Counted from the stretch's first letter, positions 47,732 through 56,663 are shown. The stretch: DNA of 64,000 nucleotides from Neoroseomonas lacus (GCF_014644535.1 NZ_BMKW01000003.1:124001-188000), one strand, 5' to 3'. Notes: generated by a model from the letters alone, not told the origin. Made by a program: numbers and translations.

Positions 47732-47839
47732 CCCCCGGCCATCCATGCCGGGATACTGACATGGATGGTCGGGTGGGGGTGCGGGCCTGTGCCGGCGTTG
47801 GAAACGCGCCGGATGGCGCATTTCCCAACGGGCTCTCAG
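47732..47839 (+). repeat. Palindromic GGATACTGA element, copy B
   Basis: GGCCATCCAT and ATGGATGGTC flank the loop GCCGGGATACTGAC, with GC-rich outer arms. The small hairpin GGAAACGCGCC (47800-47810) and GGCGCATTTCC (47815-47825) lies to the right here, opposite to copies A and C. It sits between the convergent homocysteine methyltransferase and leuB genes and reaches the leuB stop. Confidence 0.65.
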
Positions 47840-48942
47840 CCCGCGTTGGCTTCGAGTGCCGAGATCACCGCATCCGCCATCGCCCGTGTGGACAGCACCG
47901 CCTCGCCCGGCATGGCGATATCCGCCGTGCGGGCACCGGAAGCGAGCGCCGCCTCGACGGCCTTCTCCAGCCGATCCGCTTCGGCCGGCGCCTTCGCTGT
48001 CCAGCGCAGCAGCATCGCGGCGGACAGGATCGCGCCCAGCGGATTGGCGATGCCCTTGCCGGCGATATCCGGCGCCGACCCATGTACCGGTTCATACAGC
48101 GCGCGCCGCCGCCCATCCGCATCCGGCGCCGACAGCGCGGCCGAGGGCAGCATGCCGAGGCTGCCATTGATCGCCCCCGCGCAATCCGACAGCAGGTCGC
48201 CGAACAGGTTGTCGGTGACGATCACATCGAAGCGCGTCGGCGCGCGGCCGAGCTGCAGCGCGCAATTATCGGCCAGCATGTGTTCGAGGGTGACGTCGGT
48301 GTAGCCGGCGGCGTGCACCTCGCTGACCACGTCGCGCCACAGCCGCCCGGCCTCCATCACATTGGCCTTGTCGACGGAAGTGACGTGCCCGCGCCGTGTG
48401 CGCGCGAGTTCAAAGGCGAAGCGTGCGGCGCGGGCGATCTCGGCCTCGGTGTAGCTGTGGGTGTTGACGCCGCGCCGCGTGCCGTCGGCCTGCGTCTCGA
48501 CCCCGCGCGGCGTGCCGAAATACACGCCCGCCGTCAGCTCGCGCACGAAGATCAAGTCCGCCCCCGCGACGGTGCGCGCCTTGAAGGGCGAAGCCTCGGC
48601 GAGGGCGGGCTGCGCCTTCACCGGGCGAAGATTGGCGAAAACGTCGAGCCCCTTGCGGATGCGCAGCAGCGATCCCTTGCGGCGTTCCTCCGGCGGGATG
48701 TGGGTCTGGTCGAGGCTGCCGGTCGCACCGAACAGTAGCGCATCGGCGGCGAGGATCGCCTCCCAGGTCGCGTCGGGCATGGTGCTGCCTTCGGCCGTCC
48801 AGGCGGCGGACCCGAACAGCCGGCGTTCCAGGTGCAGCGGAATGGCGCGGTGCTGCGCGAACCACTCGAGCACGCGCACCGCCTCGTCGGTGACTTCCGG
48901 GCCGATGCCGTCACCCGGCAGGACAACGATGTTGAATGTCAT
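47836..48942 (-). CDS. leuB: 3-isopropylmalate dehydrogenase
   Basis: This 368-residue enzyme oxidises and decarboxylates 3-isopropylmalate in leucine synthesis. It starts MTFNIVVLPGDGIGPEVTDEAV and contains LLRIRKGLDVFANLRPVK, the catalytic Tyr region NTHSYTEAEI, DKANVMEAGRLWRDV and the C-terminal YEPVHGSAPDIAGKGIANP. ATG 48942 overlaps the leuD stop (ATGA). It is the last gene of leuC-leuD-leuB; leuA is not in the window. Confidence 0.95.
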   Translation of the reverse strand: MTFNIVVLPGDGIGPEVTDEAVRVLEWFAQHRAIPLHLERRLFGSAAWTAEGSTMPDATWEAILAADALLFGATGSLDQTHIPPEERRKGSLLRIRKGLDVFANLRPVKAQPALAEASPFKARTVAGADLIFVRELTAGVYFGTPRGVETQADGTRRGVNTHSYTEAEIARAARFAFELARTRRGHVTSVDKANVMEAGRLWRDVVSEVHAAGYTDVTLEHMLADNCALQLGRAPTRFDVIVTDNLFGDLLSDCAGAINGSLGMLPSAALSAPDADGRRRALYEPVHGSAPDIAGKGIANPLGAILSAAMLLRWTAKAPAEADRLEKAVEAALASGARTADIAMPGEAVLSTRAMADAVISALEANAG

Positions 48943-49565
48943 CGCTCGACACTCTCCCAGGCCCAGGGTCGCGCGGCGCGATCGGCCGCATACCAGCCAT
49001 CGATGCGGTCCTTGAACCGCAGCGTCAGCGCGATGTCGTCGAGCCCTTCGAGCAGCGCCTCCTTCTTGCGCGCATCGACGGCGAAGGGGATCTCCGCCCC
49101 CTCCGGCGTGACGACGACCTGCCGCGCCAGATCCACCACCGTGTGGCGCGCGCCCTGCGCGGCTTCGGTCTCGGCGGCGATGCGCCCGATCACCTCCTCC
49201 GGCAGGACGATCGGCAGCATCCCGTTCTGGAAGCAGTTGTTGAAGAAGATGTCGCCGAAGGAGGGCGCGAGCACCGCGCGGAAGCCCATCCCCATCAACG
49301 CCCACACCGCGCCTTCGCGCGACGAGCCGCAGCCGAAATTCGGCCCCGCCAGCAGGATCGGGCTGTCGCGATACTGCGGCAGGTTCAGCACGAAATCGGG
49401 GTTGTCCGAGCCATCCTTGTTGTAGCGCATGCGCTCGAAGGCATAGGGCCCGAGCCCGGTCCGCCCGGTGCCGACCAGCCGCTGGATCGGGATGATGACG
49501 TCGGTGTCGACATTGGCGCGCAGCATCGGCGCCGCCGCGCCGGAGACCCTGGTGAACTTGTCCAT
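48939..49565 (-). CDS. leuD: 3-isopropylmalate dehydratase small subunit
   Basis: This 208-residue small subunit of the aconitase-type isomerase forms the swivel domain with LeuC. Signatures are RANVDTDVIIPIQRL, GPNFGCGSSREGAVWAL and FFNNCFQNGMLPIVL. ATG 49565 gives the standard start MDKFTRVSG. It lies 14 bases after leuC and overlaps leuB. Confidence 0.95.
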   Translation of the reverse strand: MDKFTRVSGAAAPMLRANVDTDVIIPIQRLVGTGRTGLGPYAFERMRYNKDGSDNPDFVLNLPQYRDSPILLAGPNFGCGSSREGAVWALMGMGFRAVLAPSFGDIFFNNCFQNGMLPIVLPEEVIGRIAAETEAAQGARHTVVDLARQVVVTPEGAEIPFAVDARKKEALLEGLDDIALTLRFKDRIDGWYAADRAARPWAWESVER

Positions 49566-49579
49566 CGCTGTCCCCCCCC

Positions 49580-50983
49580 CTACGCCGCGAAGTGCCGCAC
49601 ATCGGCGATCGCACCCGCGATCGCCGCCGCCGCCGCCATGGCCGGGGAGGCGAGATGCGTCCGCGCCCCCGTGCCCTGCCGGCCAACGAAATTGCGGTTG
49701 GAGGTGGACACGCAACGCGCCCCTGGCGGGACCGCCTCGCCATTGGCCGCGACGCACAGCGCGCAGCCCGGTTCGCGCCATTCGAAGCCAGCCTCGCGGA
49801 AGGCGGCATCGAGGCCCTCCGCTTCGGCCGCATGCTTCACCCGCTCGGACCCCGGCACCACCCAGGCGGTGACATGCGAGGCGACGTGACGCCCCCGCAG
49901 CACGGCGGCTGCGGCGCGCAAATCCTCGATGCGCGAATTGGTGCAGGAGCCGATGAACACCCAATCAACCTTGGTGCCGATGATCGGTGCGCCCGGCGTC
50001 AGCCCCATATAGGCCAACGCCGCTTCCCAGGCGCCGCGCTTCTCGGCATCGGGCGCGTCGGCCGGGTCGGGGACATTGCCGGTGATCGGCAGCACCTGTT
50101 CGGGGCTGGTGCCCCAGGTGATCTGCGGGGCGATGTCGCGCATGTCGATCAGCAGGTCGCGGTCGAACACCGCATCCTCGTCGGAAGGCAACGCGTGCCA
50201 GGCCGCCACCGCCGCCTCCCAGGCCGCACCCTTCGGTGCGAAGTCGCGCCCCTTCAGCCATTCGATGGTCGTCTCGTCGGGCGCGACCATGCCGATCTTC
50301 GCCCCCATCTCGATCGACAGGTTGCACAGCGTCAGCCGCCCCTCGACCGACAGCGCCCGCACCGCCGACCCGGCATATTCCACCGCATAGCCGGTGCCCG
50401 AGGCTGCGCCGAACCGCCCGATCGCGGCCAGGATCATATCCTTCGGCGTCACACCCTCCGGCGCGCTGCCCTCGAAGCGGACGCGCATGCGCTTGGGCTT
50501 GCGCTGCGGCAGCGTCTGCGTGGCGAGAACGTGCTTCAACTCCGACGCGCCGATGCCGAAGGCAAGCGCCCCCACCCCGCCATTGGTGCAGGTATGGCTG
50601 TCGCCGCAGACCAGCGTCGTCCCCGGCAGCACGATGCCAAGTTCCGGCCCCATCACATGCACGATGCCGTTGCCGTCCTGGCCGAGGTCGAACAGCCGCA
50701 CGCCGGTCTCGGCGGCCCGCCTGCGCAGCCCGGCGAGCAGCTTCGCCCCGGTCGGGAAGGTCTCCGAGGTGCGTCCGGGCGCCGAGGAGACGGCATGGTC
50801 GGGTGTCGCGAACACCAACTCGGGCCGGGCGACGGCATAGCCTGCCTCGCCGACCTCCTGCAGGGCACGGCCGCCGGAGAGGTCATGCACCAGCACCCGG
50901 TCGCAATACAGCAGCGACCAGCCGGCGCCGAGATCGGCCACCACGTGCGGGTCCCAGATCTTGTCGAACAACGTCGCGGGCAT
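49580..50983 (-). CDS. leuC: 3-isopropylmalate dehydratase large subunit
   Basis: This 467-residue aconitase-fold subunit carries the [4Fe-4S] cluster. Cluster cysteines are in VFIGSCTNSR and CALCVAANGE, and VCGDSHTCTNGGVGALAFG and NRNFVGRQG are further signatures. It starts with MPATLFDKIWDPHVV, typical for LeuC. It is the first gene of leuC-leuD-leuB and is divergent from a Bug receptor gene. Confidence 0.96.
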   Translation of the reverse strand: MPATLFDKIWDPHVVADLGAGWSLLYCDRVLVHDLSGGRALQEVGEAGYAVARPELVFATPDHAVSSAPGRTSETFPTGAKLLAGLRRRAAETGVRLFDLGQDGNGIVHVMGPELGIVLPGTTLVCGDSHTCTNGGVGALAFGIGASELKHVLATQTLPQRKPKRMRVRFEGSAPEGVTPKDMILAAIGRFGAASGTGYAVEYAGSAVRALSVEGRLTLCNLSIEMGAKIGMVAPDETTIEWLKGRDFAPKGAAWEAAVAAWHALPSDEDAVFDRDLLIDMRDIAPQITWGTSPEQVLPITGNVPDPADAPDAEKRGAWEAALAYMGLTPGAPIIGTKVDWVFIGSCTNSRIEDLRAAAAVLRGRHVASHVTAWVVPGSERVKHAAEAEGLDAAFREAGFEWREPGCALCVAANGEAVPPGARCVSTSNRNFVGRQGTGARTHLASPAMAAAAAIAGAIADVRHFAA

Positions 50984-51110
50984 CCGCGGTTTCCTCCCGA
51001 GCCTTGACGCTGCCGGGCCGGCGCGGGACCGTGCCGTCAGCAGCGGCGGGCATCACGCCGCGCGCGACGGGCGCGGTCAAGCGCCCGCGGAAAGGGTAAG
51101 GGGGCGTGCC

Positions 51111-52082
51111 ATGCCGGGGATCCACCGCCGAAGTATCGCCATCGCGGCGCTCGCCGCGCCGGGCCGATTAGGAAGCGCCCACGCCCAGGCACCTTGGCCC
51201 GACCGCCCGGTGCGCTTCATCGTCCCGTATAGCGCCGGCGGCGTTGCCGACACCATCGCCCGCATCCTGCAACAGCGCGTGGCCGAACACCTCGGCCAGT
51301 CCTTCATCATCGAGAACCGAACCGGCGCCTCTGGCGCGATCGGCGCGGCGGCGGTGCATTCATCGCCTGCCGACGGCTATACCCTGCTGTTCGAAGGCGC
51401 CACCTTCGCGACGCTGCCGGAGGTACGGCACGACCTGCCCTTCGACTACGCCGAGGCGTTCGTGCCCGTCGTGCAGGTGACGTCGCAGCCCTACATCATC
51501 GGCATCCGCGCCGGCTTCCCGGCGACCGACCTGGCCGGCTTCGTCGCGGAGGCGAAGCGCCGGCCCGGCGAGGTCACCTACGGCACGCCCGGCGTCGCCC
51601 ATATCGGCCATTTCATGGGCGAGGCGCTGCAGATGGCCGCCGGCATCCGGCTCGAACACGTCCCCTATCGCGGCGGGGCGGATGTGGCGCGCGAACTCGC
51701 GGCGGGGCGGATCGATGCGGGCATCATCTCCTTCTCCAGCCTGCGGCCGGCCGTCGAGCGCGGTGCGACGCTGATCGCCAGCACAGCGGGCCAACGCCAA
51801 GCGTCATTGCCGCAGATCCCGGTCATCGCCGAAACCTTCCCCGGCTACGACATGTCGTCCTGGACCGGGGTCTTCGCGCCGGCCGGCTCGCCACAAGTCG
51901 CGATGCTGCGCTTCGCTCAGGCGCTGCGCTCCGCCCTGGCGGACCCCGAGGTGCGGCGGCGCATCGAAGCCGCCGGCGCCGACCCGGTGGAATCGGACCC
52001 CACCGCCTTCGCCGGGGTCATCACGCGCGACAGGGCGACGGCACGGCGCATCGTACAGGCGACGGGGCTGCGGGTGGGCTGA
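51111..52082 (+). CDS. Bug/TctC-family substrate-binding protein
   Basis: This is a 323-residue periplasmic receptor. The N-terminus MPGIHRRSIAIAALAAPG has a twin-arginine pair and ends in SAHAQ. The mature part has WPDRPVRFIVPYSAGGVADTIARI, IIENRTGASGAIGAAAV, LEHVPYRGGADVARELAAGRID and WTGVFAPAGSP. A GGGTAAGGGG ribosome site precedes ATG 51111. It is alone on this strand; the PEP-mutase-family gene convergent to it may act on a related carboxylate, but nothing links them directly. Confidence 0.9.
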   Translation: MPGIHRRSIAIAALAAPGRLGSAHAQAPWPDRPVRFIVPYSAGGVADTIARILQQRVAEHLGQSFIIENRTGASGAIGAAAVHSSPADGYTLLFEGATFATLPEVRHDLPFDYAEAFVPVVQVTSQPYIIGIRAGFPATDLAGFVAEAKRRPGEVTYGTPGVAHIGHFMGEALQMAAGIRLEHVPYRGGADVARELAAGRIDAGIISFSSLRPAVERGATLIASTAGQRQASLPQIPVIAETFPGYDMSSWTGVFAPAGSPQVAMLRFAQALRSALADPEVRRRIEAAGADPVESDPTAFAGVITRDRATARRIVQATGLRVG

Positions 52083-52096
52083 GGCAAGCCGAACCT

Positions 52097-52155
52097 GGCG
52101 GGGCTTTGCCGCTCCAAACCACCCCGCCAAATGACAATGTCATTTGGAATGCCGT
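52097..52155 (+). repeat. Dispersed two-hairpin repeat, copy 4
   Basis: A GGCGGGGC/GCC-type hairpin is followed by linker AACCACCCCG and the perfect palindrome CCAAATGACA-A-TGTCATTTGG (52127-52147). The tail is AATGCCGTC with a run of five T. It begins 15 bases after the Bug gene stop, so it could also terminate transcription. Confidence 0.72.
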
Positions 52156-52281
52156 CTTTTTGCGCGGGGCAGGGCAGGTTCGCCTGCTCGGCGGGATGCG
52201 CGCCGTGAGCCAGGGTGGGTCCCGGCGCTGATCCTGCCTCGGCCGCCCGGCGCCAAATGAAGGTGTTCCGAGGCCCTCAGA

Positions 52282-52420
52282 GACCGTTTGAAAATGCGCC
52301 AGGAGGCGCATTTTGAGGACCGGCACCGGCCCGCAGCCCCACCCGGTCACCCATTCCAGGATACTGACGTGGGTGGCCGGGTGGGGCTGCGGGCCGGTGC
52401 CGGGCTTTTCAAACGGTTTC
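52282..52420 (+). repeat. Palindromic GGATACTGA element, copy C (best preserved)
   Basis: Arms of 34 bases at 52320-52353 and 52370-52403 pair with one mismatch around a 16-base loop containing CCAGGATACTGACG. On the left lies a perfect 10-base hairpin AAAATGCGCC/GGCGCATTTT (52291-52314). Outer arms GACCGTTTGAAAA (52282-52294) and TTTTCAAACGGTTTC (52406-52420) close the whole unit. The folded RNA or DNA would be a nested two-hairpin structure. Confidence 0.75.
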
Positions 52421-52492
52421 TTAGGCATTTGATGGGGAGAGGCCGAGAGAGGCCAGGCCCCTCTCGGTTCCAACAAGCGCTGCGGCGGAATT

Positions 52493-53455
52493 CTACTCGG
52501 CGGCCTTCGGCGCATACCCCAGCCCGCCCTGGTATTTCAGTGCCGTCTCCTCGGGCAGGAATTCGGCCTCCATTTCGCGAATCCGGTCGAACCCCGCGAA
52601 GCCATGCAGGTTGCCCATCGGGTGCTGCTTGAACCGCGCGTCATAGGCCGCCTCGGCCATCGGCCCGTCCTGCTTGAGCGCGATGGCGAAGTCATGGATC
52701 GCCATGATCGTCGCGCGCATCGCGGCACCCGGCAGGATGCAGACCCGGATGCCGAGCTCGGCCATCTGCTCCGCCGACAGGCGCGGCGAGATGCCCGTCA
52801 TGTTGTAGAATACCGGCCCCTTCACCTCGCGCCCGATATGCGCGACTTCCTCGAGATCCTTCGGCCCCTCGACGAAGGCGAGGTCGGCACCGGCCTCAAG
52901 GAAGGCATTGGCGCGGGTGATCGCCTCATCGAGCGAACCACCATGCGCGCCTCGCGCATCGGTGCGGGCGATGATCACGAAGTCGGGGTCGAGCGCATCG
53001 CGCGTGCGCGCGGCGGCGCGGATCTTCAGCACCGCTTCGTCGCGCGCGATCACCTCACGCCCGGCGACATGGCCGCACCGCTTGGGCGCCACTTGGTCCT
53101 CCAGATGCAGCCCGGCGACGCCACCGCGGATGTACTCCTCGACCGTGCGGACGACGTTGATCGCATTACCGAAGCCGGTATCCGCATCGGCGATCAGCGG
53201 CACCTTCACGGCGGAGGCGATCAGCCTGGCGTTCAGCGCCATCTCGGTCAGCGTCGCCAGCCCGGCATCGGGAAGGCCGAGCAGGTTCAGCGAGGTGCCG
53301 TAGCCCGACATATATAAGGCCGGGAACCCGGCATCCTCGAGGATGCGCGCCGACATGGCATTGAAGCAGCCCGGCACGACCAGCGGGCGATGGGCCTCGA
53401 TCAGCGCGCGCAGGCGCGTGGTGGGGCGGGTGGCACTGCCCTGGCCAAGGCGCAT
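52493..53455 (-). CDS. Isocitrate lyase/PEP mutase superfamily protein
   Basis: This is a 320-residue TIM-barrel lyase of the carboxyphosphonoenolpyruvate mutase/2-methylisocitrate lyase-like group. DADTGFGN binds metal, EDQVAPKRCGH contains the catalytic cysteine, and IIARTDARGAHG is typical. Members cleave or rearrange C-C or P-C bonds in 2-hydroxy/oxo acids; a role as oxaloacetate decarboxylase or methylisocitrate lyase is possible. ATG 53455 has a GGAAGG site nine bases upstream; ATG 53464 also exists but touches that site. Confidence 0.85.
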   Translation of the reverse strand: MRLGQGSATRPTTRLRALIEAHRPLVVPGCFNAMSARILEDAGFPALYMSGYGTSLNLLGLPDAGLATLTEMALNARLIASAVKVPLIADADTGFGNAINVVRTVEEYIRGGVAGLHLEDQVAPKRCGHVAGREVIARDEAVLKIRAAARTRDALDPDFVIIARTDARGAHGGSLDEAITRANAFLEAGADLAFVEGPKDLEEVAHIGREVKGPVFYNMTGISPRLSAEQMAELGIRVCILPGAAMRATIMAIHDFAIALKQDGPMAEAAYDARFKQHPMGNLHGFAGFDRIREMEAEFLPEETALKYQGGLGYAPKAAE

Positions 53456-53532
53456 CGATGTCATCCTTCCGGCGTTTGTCGCGACGGCCGTCATCTTGCG
53501 CCTTCCGCCGGCTGCCGCAACAGCCCGGGGGT

Positions 53533-53976
53533 TCAGGTCGCGAAGCGGAACCTCTGTCGCTCGACGATGGTTACCGTCGTCAGGCCGAAGACCGGGATGA
53601 CGAAGGTGAACGGGGCATCGAGTTCGAGATACATCTCGGTCATGCCGGTGATGGTGCCCCCCGCGGCCGTCGTTGCCGCGGACCGCGTGACGCAGAGATT
53701 CCCGGTGCTCGCAATGAAACCCAGGCCGCCTGCCGATGACAGCAGGCCTGCGTCGTTGCAGGTTCGCGTCCCCGACGCCAGTGCCGGATTGATCATCAGC
53801 GCACGACCGGCCTGGGCAACGACCGTGCGCATCGAATGCATTGTCATGTAATAACGAGCCATGTCCATGACCGCCAACATGGTCAGGAACAGCAGCCCCG
53901 CGACGATCGCGAATTCGACGGCCGCGACGCCACGCCGTCCGAGCGGCCGGCGGCTAGCGAAGGCGGACTTCGGCAC
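53533..53976 (-). CDS. tadE: TadE-like pseudopilin (second)
   Basis: This is a 147-residue exported protein with a prepilin-like start: RRGVAAVEFAIVAGLLFLTMLAVMDMARYY, with the Glu of the E-F motif and one membrane helix. The rest is a small extracytoplasmic domain with one Cys pair (TCNDAG, LCVTRS). TadE-type minor pilins are needed for Flp pilus assembly. It starts at GTG 53976, overlapping the end of the first tadE by 23 bases. Confidence 0.8.
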   Translation of the reverse strand: MPKSAFASRRPLGRRGVAAVEFAIVAGLLFLTMLAVMDMARYYMTMHSMRTVVAQAGRALMINPALASGTRTCNDAGLLSSAGGLGFIASTGNLCVTRSAATTAAGGTITGMTEMYLELDAPFTFVIPVFGLTTVTIVERQRFRFAT

Positions 53977-54397
53977 GGCCCTGCAACGTCGTAAACTGGG
54001 TTATCAGCAGCGGGGCATGCGGCCGCGTTACCGAGACGGTGATGAATTGCTGGGTGGTGTCCGGGCACGCATCCTCATTCGCGCAGGTCACGCTCGCATT
54101 CCCTGGGCAGAAGCATCGCAGCGTCGGTGTGCCTATCGTGATGTCCGACCCGGCCGGCCAGCCGATCAGCGAATTGCGCACCTGGTCGGTGATGCCGGTG
54201 ACGTCGCTCGGGTAGGAGAGGGCGTATTGCGCGCCCGCGCGGGCCGCGGTCTCCAGCCGGATGCTCTGCTGCAGCGCGTTGCCCAGGTCTGCCGTGGCGA
54301 TCATGATCAGGGCCAGCACCGGCAGCACGATCACGAATTCCAGCGCCGCGACGCCGCCGCGGTCGCGCAGGACGGAACGAAGAGCGCGGCGGATCAT
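53954..54397 (-). CDS. tadE: TadE-like pseudopilin (first)
   Basis: This is a 147-residue minor pilin-like protein starting MIRRALRSVLRDRGGVAALEFVIVLPVL, with one N-terminal helix and a cysteine-rich middle part (CFCPGNASVTCANEDACPD). ATG 54397 overlaps the tadG stop (ATGA). With tadG and the second tadE it forms a minus-strand unit divergent from the flp-tad operon. Confidence 0.82.
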   Translation of the reverse strand: MIRRALRSVLRDRGGVAALEFVIVLPVLALIMIATADLGNALQQSIRLETAARAGAQYALSYPSDVTGITDQVRNSLIGWPAGSDITIGTPTLRCFCPGNASVTCANEDACPDTTQQFITVSVTRPHAPLLITQFTTLQGRAEVRLR

Positions 54398-55935
54398 CGC
54401 ACCAGCCTGAGCACGCGGTTGCGGACGACGCTGGTGCCCCTAGCGGCACAGCCAGCGAGCGAGAGGTCCGAATTGCCGGTGAACTGAATGGTCGCGGCCA
54501 CCATGGACTGACAATCGTCCTGGGTGGAGCCGACCGCGGCTGTACCGCCAATGAAGAGCTGGGACGTTGGCAGATAGACCCCGCCATTGATATTGACCGC
54601 GTCCGAATTGCCCGGGATCTGCGCCGTGTTTGGCGCGTTCATGGTGTCGAGCTGCTTGGCGTTGTTGGGGCCGGCGCGGGCGTCACGGTAGATGACGATG
54701 CCATCGAAGATCGAGGTCGTTTCCTGGTTCCCGGTCACGGGATCGATCCGCGTATAAGTTTGATTGTACCACGGCCCCGCGGTTGGCGACTGCAGCGTCA
54801 CCGTACCGCCCGTGATGGAAATGTTCCCGAACCGATTGCTGCTGCGATTGTTGCCGTTGCCATGGGTGAGCTGGGTAAAGACCAGCGTAACCCCGGTTGT
54901 TGACGTGCAGGTTGGGCAATGCACGGTCCCACCGTGGACGGAAAGGCTTGCGTCGGCGAAGAAATAGGTGCCGGGGACGAGGCGCAATTCGTCGCCTGAC
55001 TGCAGCGAGATATCGTCGCAAACAGCCGTCAGCGTCGTGTAGGCAATATTGCCGGAATTGTAGTTGTAGGGCCGTGGCTGCCAGAGACTGCCAGTCGACG
55101 TCGTGGACCGAATGGGCTGGTTCCCGTTGGTGTTCGTATTCTGGCAGTCGTTGTTCTGAAAGGTCGGGAGCGTGACGCCCTTGAGGTGCGCATAGGGGTC
55201 TGACGCCGGGATCTGCCGCTCGCTGATCGGTGCGAGCCCGTCGCATTGCGATGCGACCTCACCGACTGCGCGGAAGGCCAGGATGTCGATCTGCGCGGAA
55301 GTTCCACAGTCGATCGACGTTCCCTGTCGGTTGGAATTGATCGAACAGTTCGGCGCACCGATCGTGTTATTGCCGGTGATGGTGGTCTGCCCCGTCAGCG
55401 ACAGGATGCAGGCATCGGAACTGTTGGTGATGGCGGCGATGGCGCGGACCCGTACGACCGGAGCGGTCGAGGAAATCAGTGCCGCCAGTCCCAGGCGCTG
55501 CGTCTGGTCGATGGTGACTTCGACGGCGTTCGGGCTCGCCGTGCTCGCGGTGAATGTACTGGTATTGGCGGCCCATACGCCGGGCGTGACCCTCACCGTG
55601 GTGCGGCCGGGCGCGCCGGTTTGCGGGTCGCGCTCCGTTGCAAAGCTGCTTGTGGCGGCGACGCTCGCGCCAACCGAACTGGCGGCGGTTTGCCCCGTGC
55701 TCCCGGAGCCCTGCCAGGCGAGTTGGGCAACGCCGGCATAGGCCGCAAGATCCGCTGCGGTCTGCGCGTTGCGTCGCGCGGCGAACCAGACGCCGCCCTG
55801 TGTTGCGAGAGCCGCCATGCCGAGGAACGCGGTCGACCCGACCGCAAAGGCGACGGCGATGGCGCCGCGGCGCGACCTCAGGACGCCAATCGCGTTGCGT
55901 TGCCTGTGATGGGACCTCGAACGCAGCTGGGTCAT
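54394..55935 (-). CDS. tadG: TadG-like pilus assembly protein
   Basis: This is a 513-residue protein with one N-terminal membrane helix (about residues 25-45, RRGAIAVAFAVGSTAFLGMAAL). Then come RRNAQTAADLAAYAGVAQL, a TadG/pilin-like region, and a long Thr/Asn/Gly-rich extracytoplasmic domain with Cys residues. It belongs to the putative Flp pilus-assembly TadE/G group. ATG 55935 places the helix at the start; the open frame upstream to 56211 is low-GC and is not expected to be coding. Confidence 0.82.
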   Translation of the reverse strand: MTQLRSRSHHRQRNAIGVLRSRRGAIAVAFAVGSTAFLGMAALATQGGVWFAARRNAQTAADLAAYAGVAQLAWQGSGSTGQTAASSVGASVAATSSFATERDPQTGAPGRTTVRVTPGVWAANTSTFTASTASPNAVEVTIDQTQRLGLAALISSTAPVVRVRAIAAITNSSDACILSLTGQTTITGNNTIGAPNCSINSNRQGTSIDCGTSAQIDILAFRAVGEVASQCDGLAPISERQIPASDPYAHLKGVTLPTFQNNDCQNTNTNGNQPIRSTTSTGSLWQPRPYNYNSGNIAYTTLTAVCDDISLQSGDELRLVPGTYFFADASLSVHGGTVHCPTCTSTTGVTLVFTQLTHGNGNNRSSNRFGNISITGGTVTLQSPTAGPWYNQTYTRIDPVTGNQETTSIFDGIVIYRDARAGPNNAKQLDTMNAPNTAQIPGNSDAVNINGGVYLPTSQLFIGGTAAVGSTQDDCQSMVAATIQFTGNSDLSLAGCAARGTSVVRNRVLRLVR

Positions 55936-56450
55936 TGGTGCTTGTCGTCCGCCACTGATTTCATCATCGCCGCAATGCACAAATTCGTTAACATCCAGCG
56001 GATATTCATATAACTCACATGTGAGTGTTGCAATCGAAAGTTGTTTATGGTGACTAAATTCCCTCACGCAGCACCGAACGCCACACGGCACAGGACGCAT
56101 TTTTGGGACTGTGGAGTAGATGCCGATCATGCGCAGACATGTTCTGAAGATGCGCCCATGGGTTGTAGGATCGTTGGCGAATCTCCGCATCCGGATCGAA
56201 AAAGGGAGCATTCGACCAGACGGCTTCCGTGTGAGAAGATTACACAGCGAAAAATGTGCAAATTCTATGCGTTATCTCAAAATTGAGCGTTGACCATTCA
56301 TTAACGAACGTGCTCTGGTTGTATCGACGCGGTCGTCTCCCTCCGGTGTCGATCCGCTTCGCGCCAGCACCTCAACAACCCAGGCGAGCGGGTTCGGTTC
56401 TGGCGGTGAAAGAAATGGCTCGTTTTTGAGATTCATCGAAGGGGATCGAC
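55936..56450. other. Divergent control region between tadG and flp
   Basis: This 515-base, AT-richer gap separates tadG (-) from the flp operon (+). It contains a putative tadG promoter with a 14-base palindrome in its spacer (56005-56033) and several AT-rich words before flp, such as a TTGACC box at 56290. A strong -10 box for flp was not found. No gene is supported. Confidence 0.5.
56005..56033 (-). promoter_or_regulatory. Putative tadG promoter with operator-like palindrome
   Basis: On the minus strand TTGCAA (56033-56028) and TATGAA (56010-56005) are separated by 17 bases. The spacer contains the perfect 14-base palindrome ACTCACATGTGAGT (56026-56013), a likely binding site for a dimeric regulator. 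The tadG start follows about 70 bases downstream. Confidence 0.4.
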
Positions 56451-56663
56451 ATGATTCGCAAGTTCCTGGCTTCCTTCCGTGGCGCCGCTGCCGACCGCAA
56501 GGGCGTGACGGCTGCCGAATACGCCATCCTCGCGGTGGGCGTGGTCATCGTGGTCGGCGGCGCCGTCCTGGGCTTCCAGAAGCCTCTGCAGGATGCCTTC
56601 AAGAATATCGGTACGCAGATCGGGACGCAGCAGGACGCGATCACGACGCCCGCGGCTCGTTGA
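56451..56663 (+). CDS. flp: Flp family type IVb pilin (first)
   Basis: This is a 70-residue major pilin. The short leader ends at Gly18, and the cleaved motif G-VTAAEY (Glu at +5, Tyr at +6) with the helix AILAVGVVIVVGGAVLGF is the Flp signature. TadV should cleave and methylate it; it is the subunit of the adhesive pilus. An AAGGGG ribosome site precedes ATG 56451. Confidence 0.93.
   Translation: MIRKFLASFRGAAADRKGVTAAEYAILAVGVVIVVGGAVLGFQKPLQDAFKNIGTQIGTQQDAITTPAAR

Larger units (their letters stand above)
52083..52492. other. Intergenic region filled by repeat elements
   Basis: The 410 bases between two convergent genes contain copy 4 of the two-hairpin repeat (52097-52155) and the best copy of the GGATACTGA palindrome (52282-52420). 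No ORF is supported. Confidence 0.5.

Noticed and set aside
47836-49833. 665-codon minus frame running through leuB and leuD
   Set aside because: Only the part from ATG 48942 matches LeuB; the rest is an out-of-frame read of leuD.
54394-56211. Longer version of tadG beginning at 56211
   Set aside because: The extra residues are encoded by AT-rich control DNA, contain no signal sequence, and would put the membrane helix over 110 residues into the protein.
56290-56318. Promoter for flp with TTGACC as -35 box
   Set aside because: No acceptable -10 box at 16-18 bases; the match is half a promoter only.
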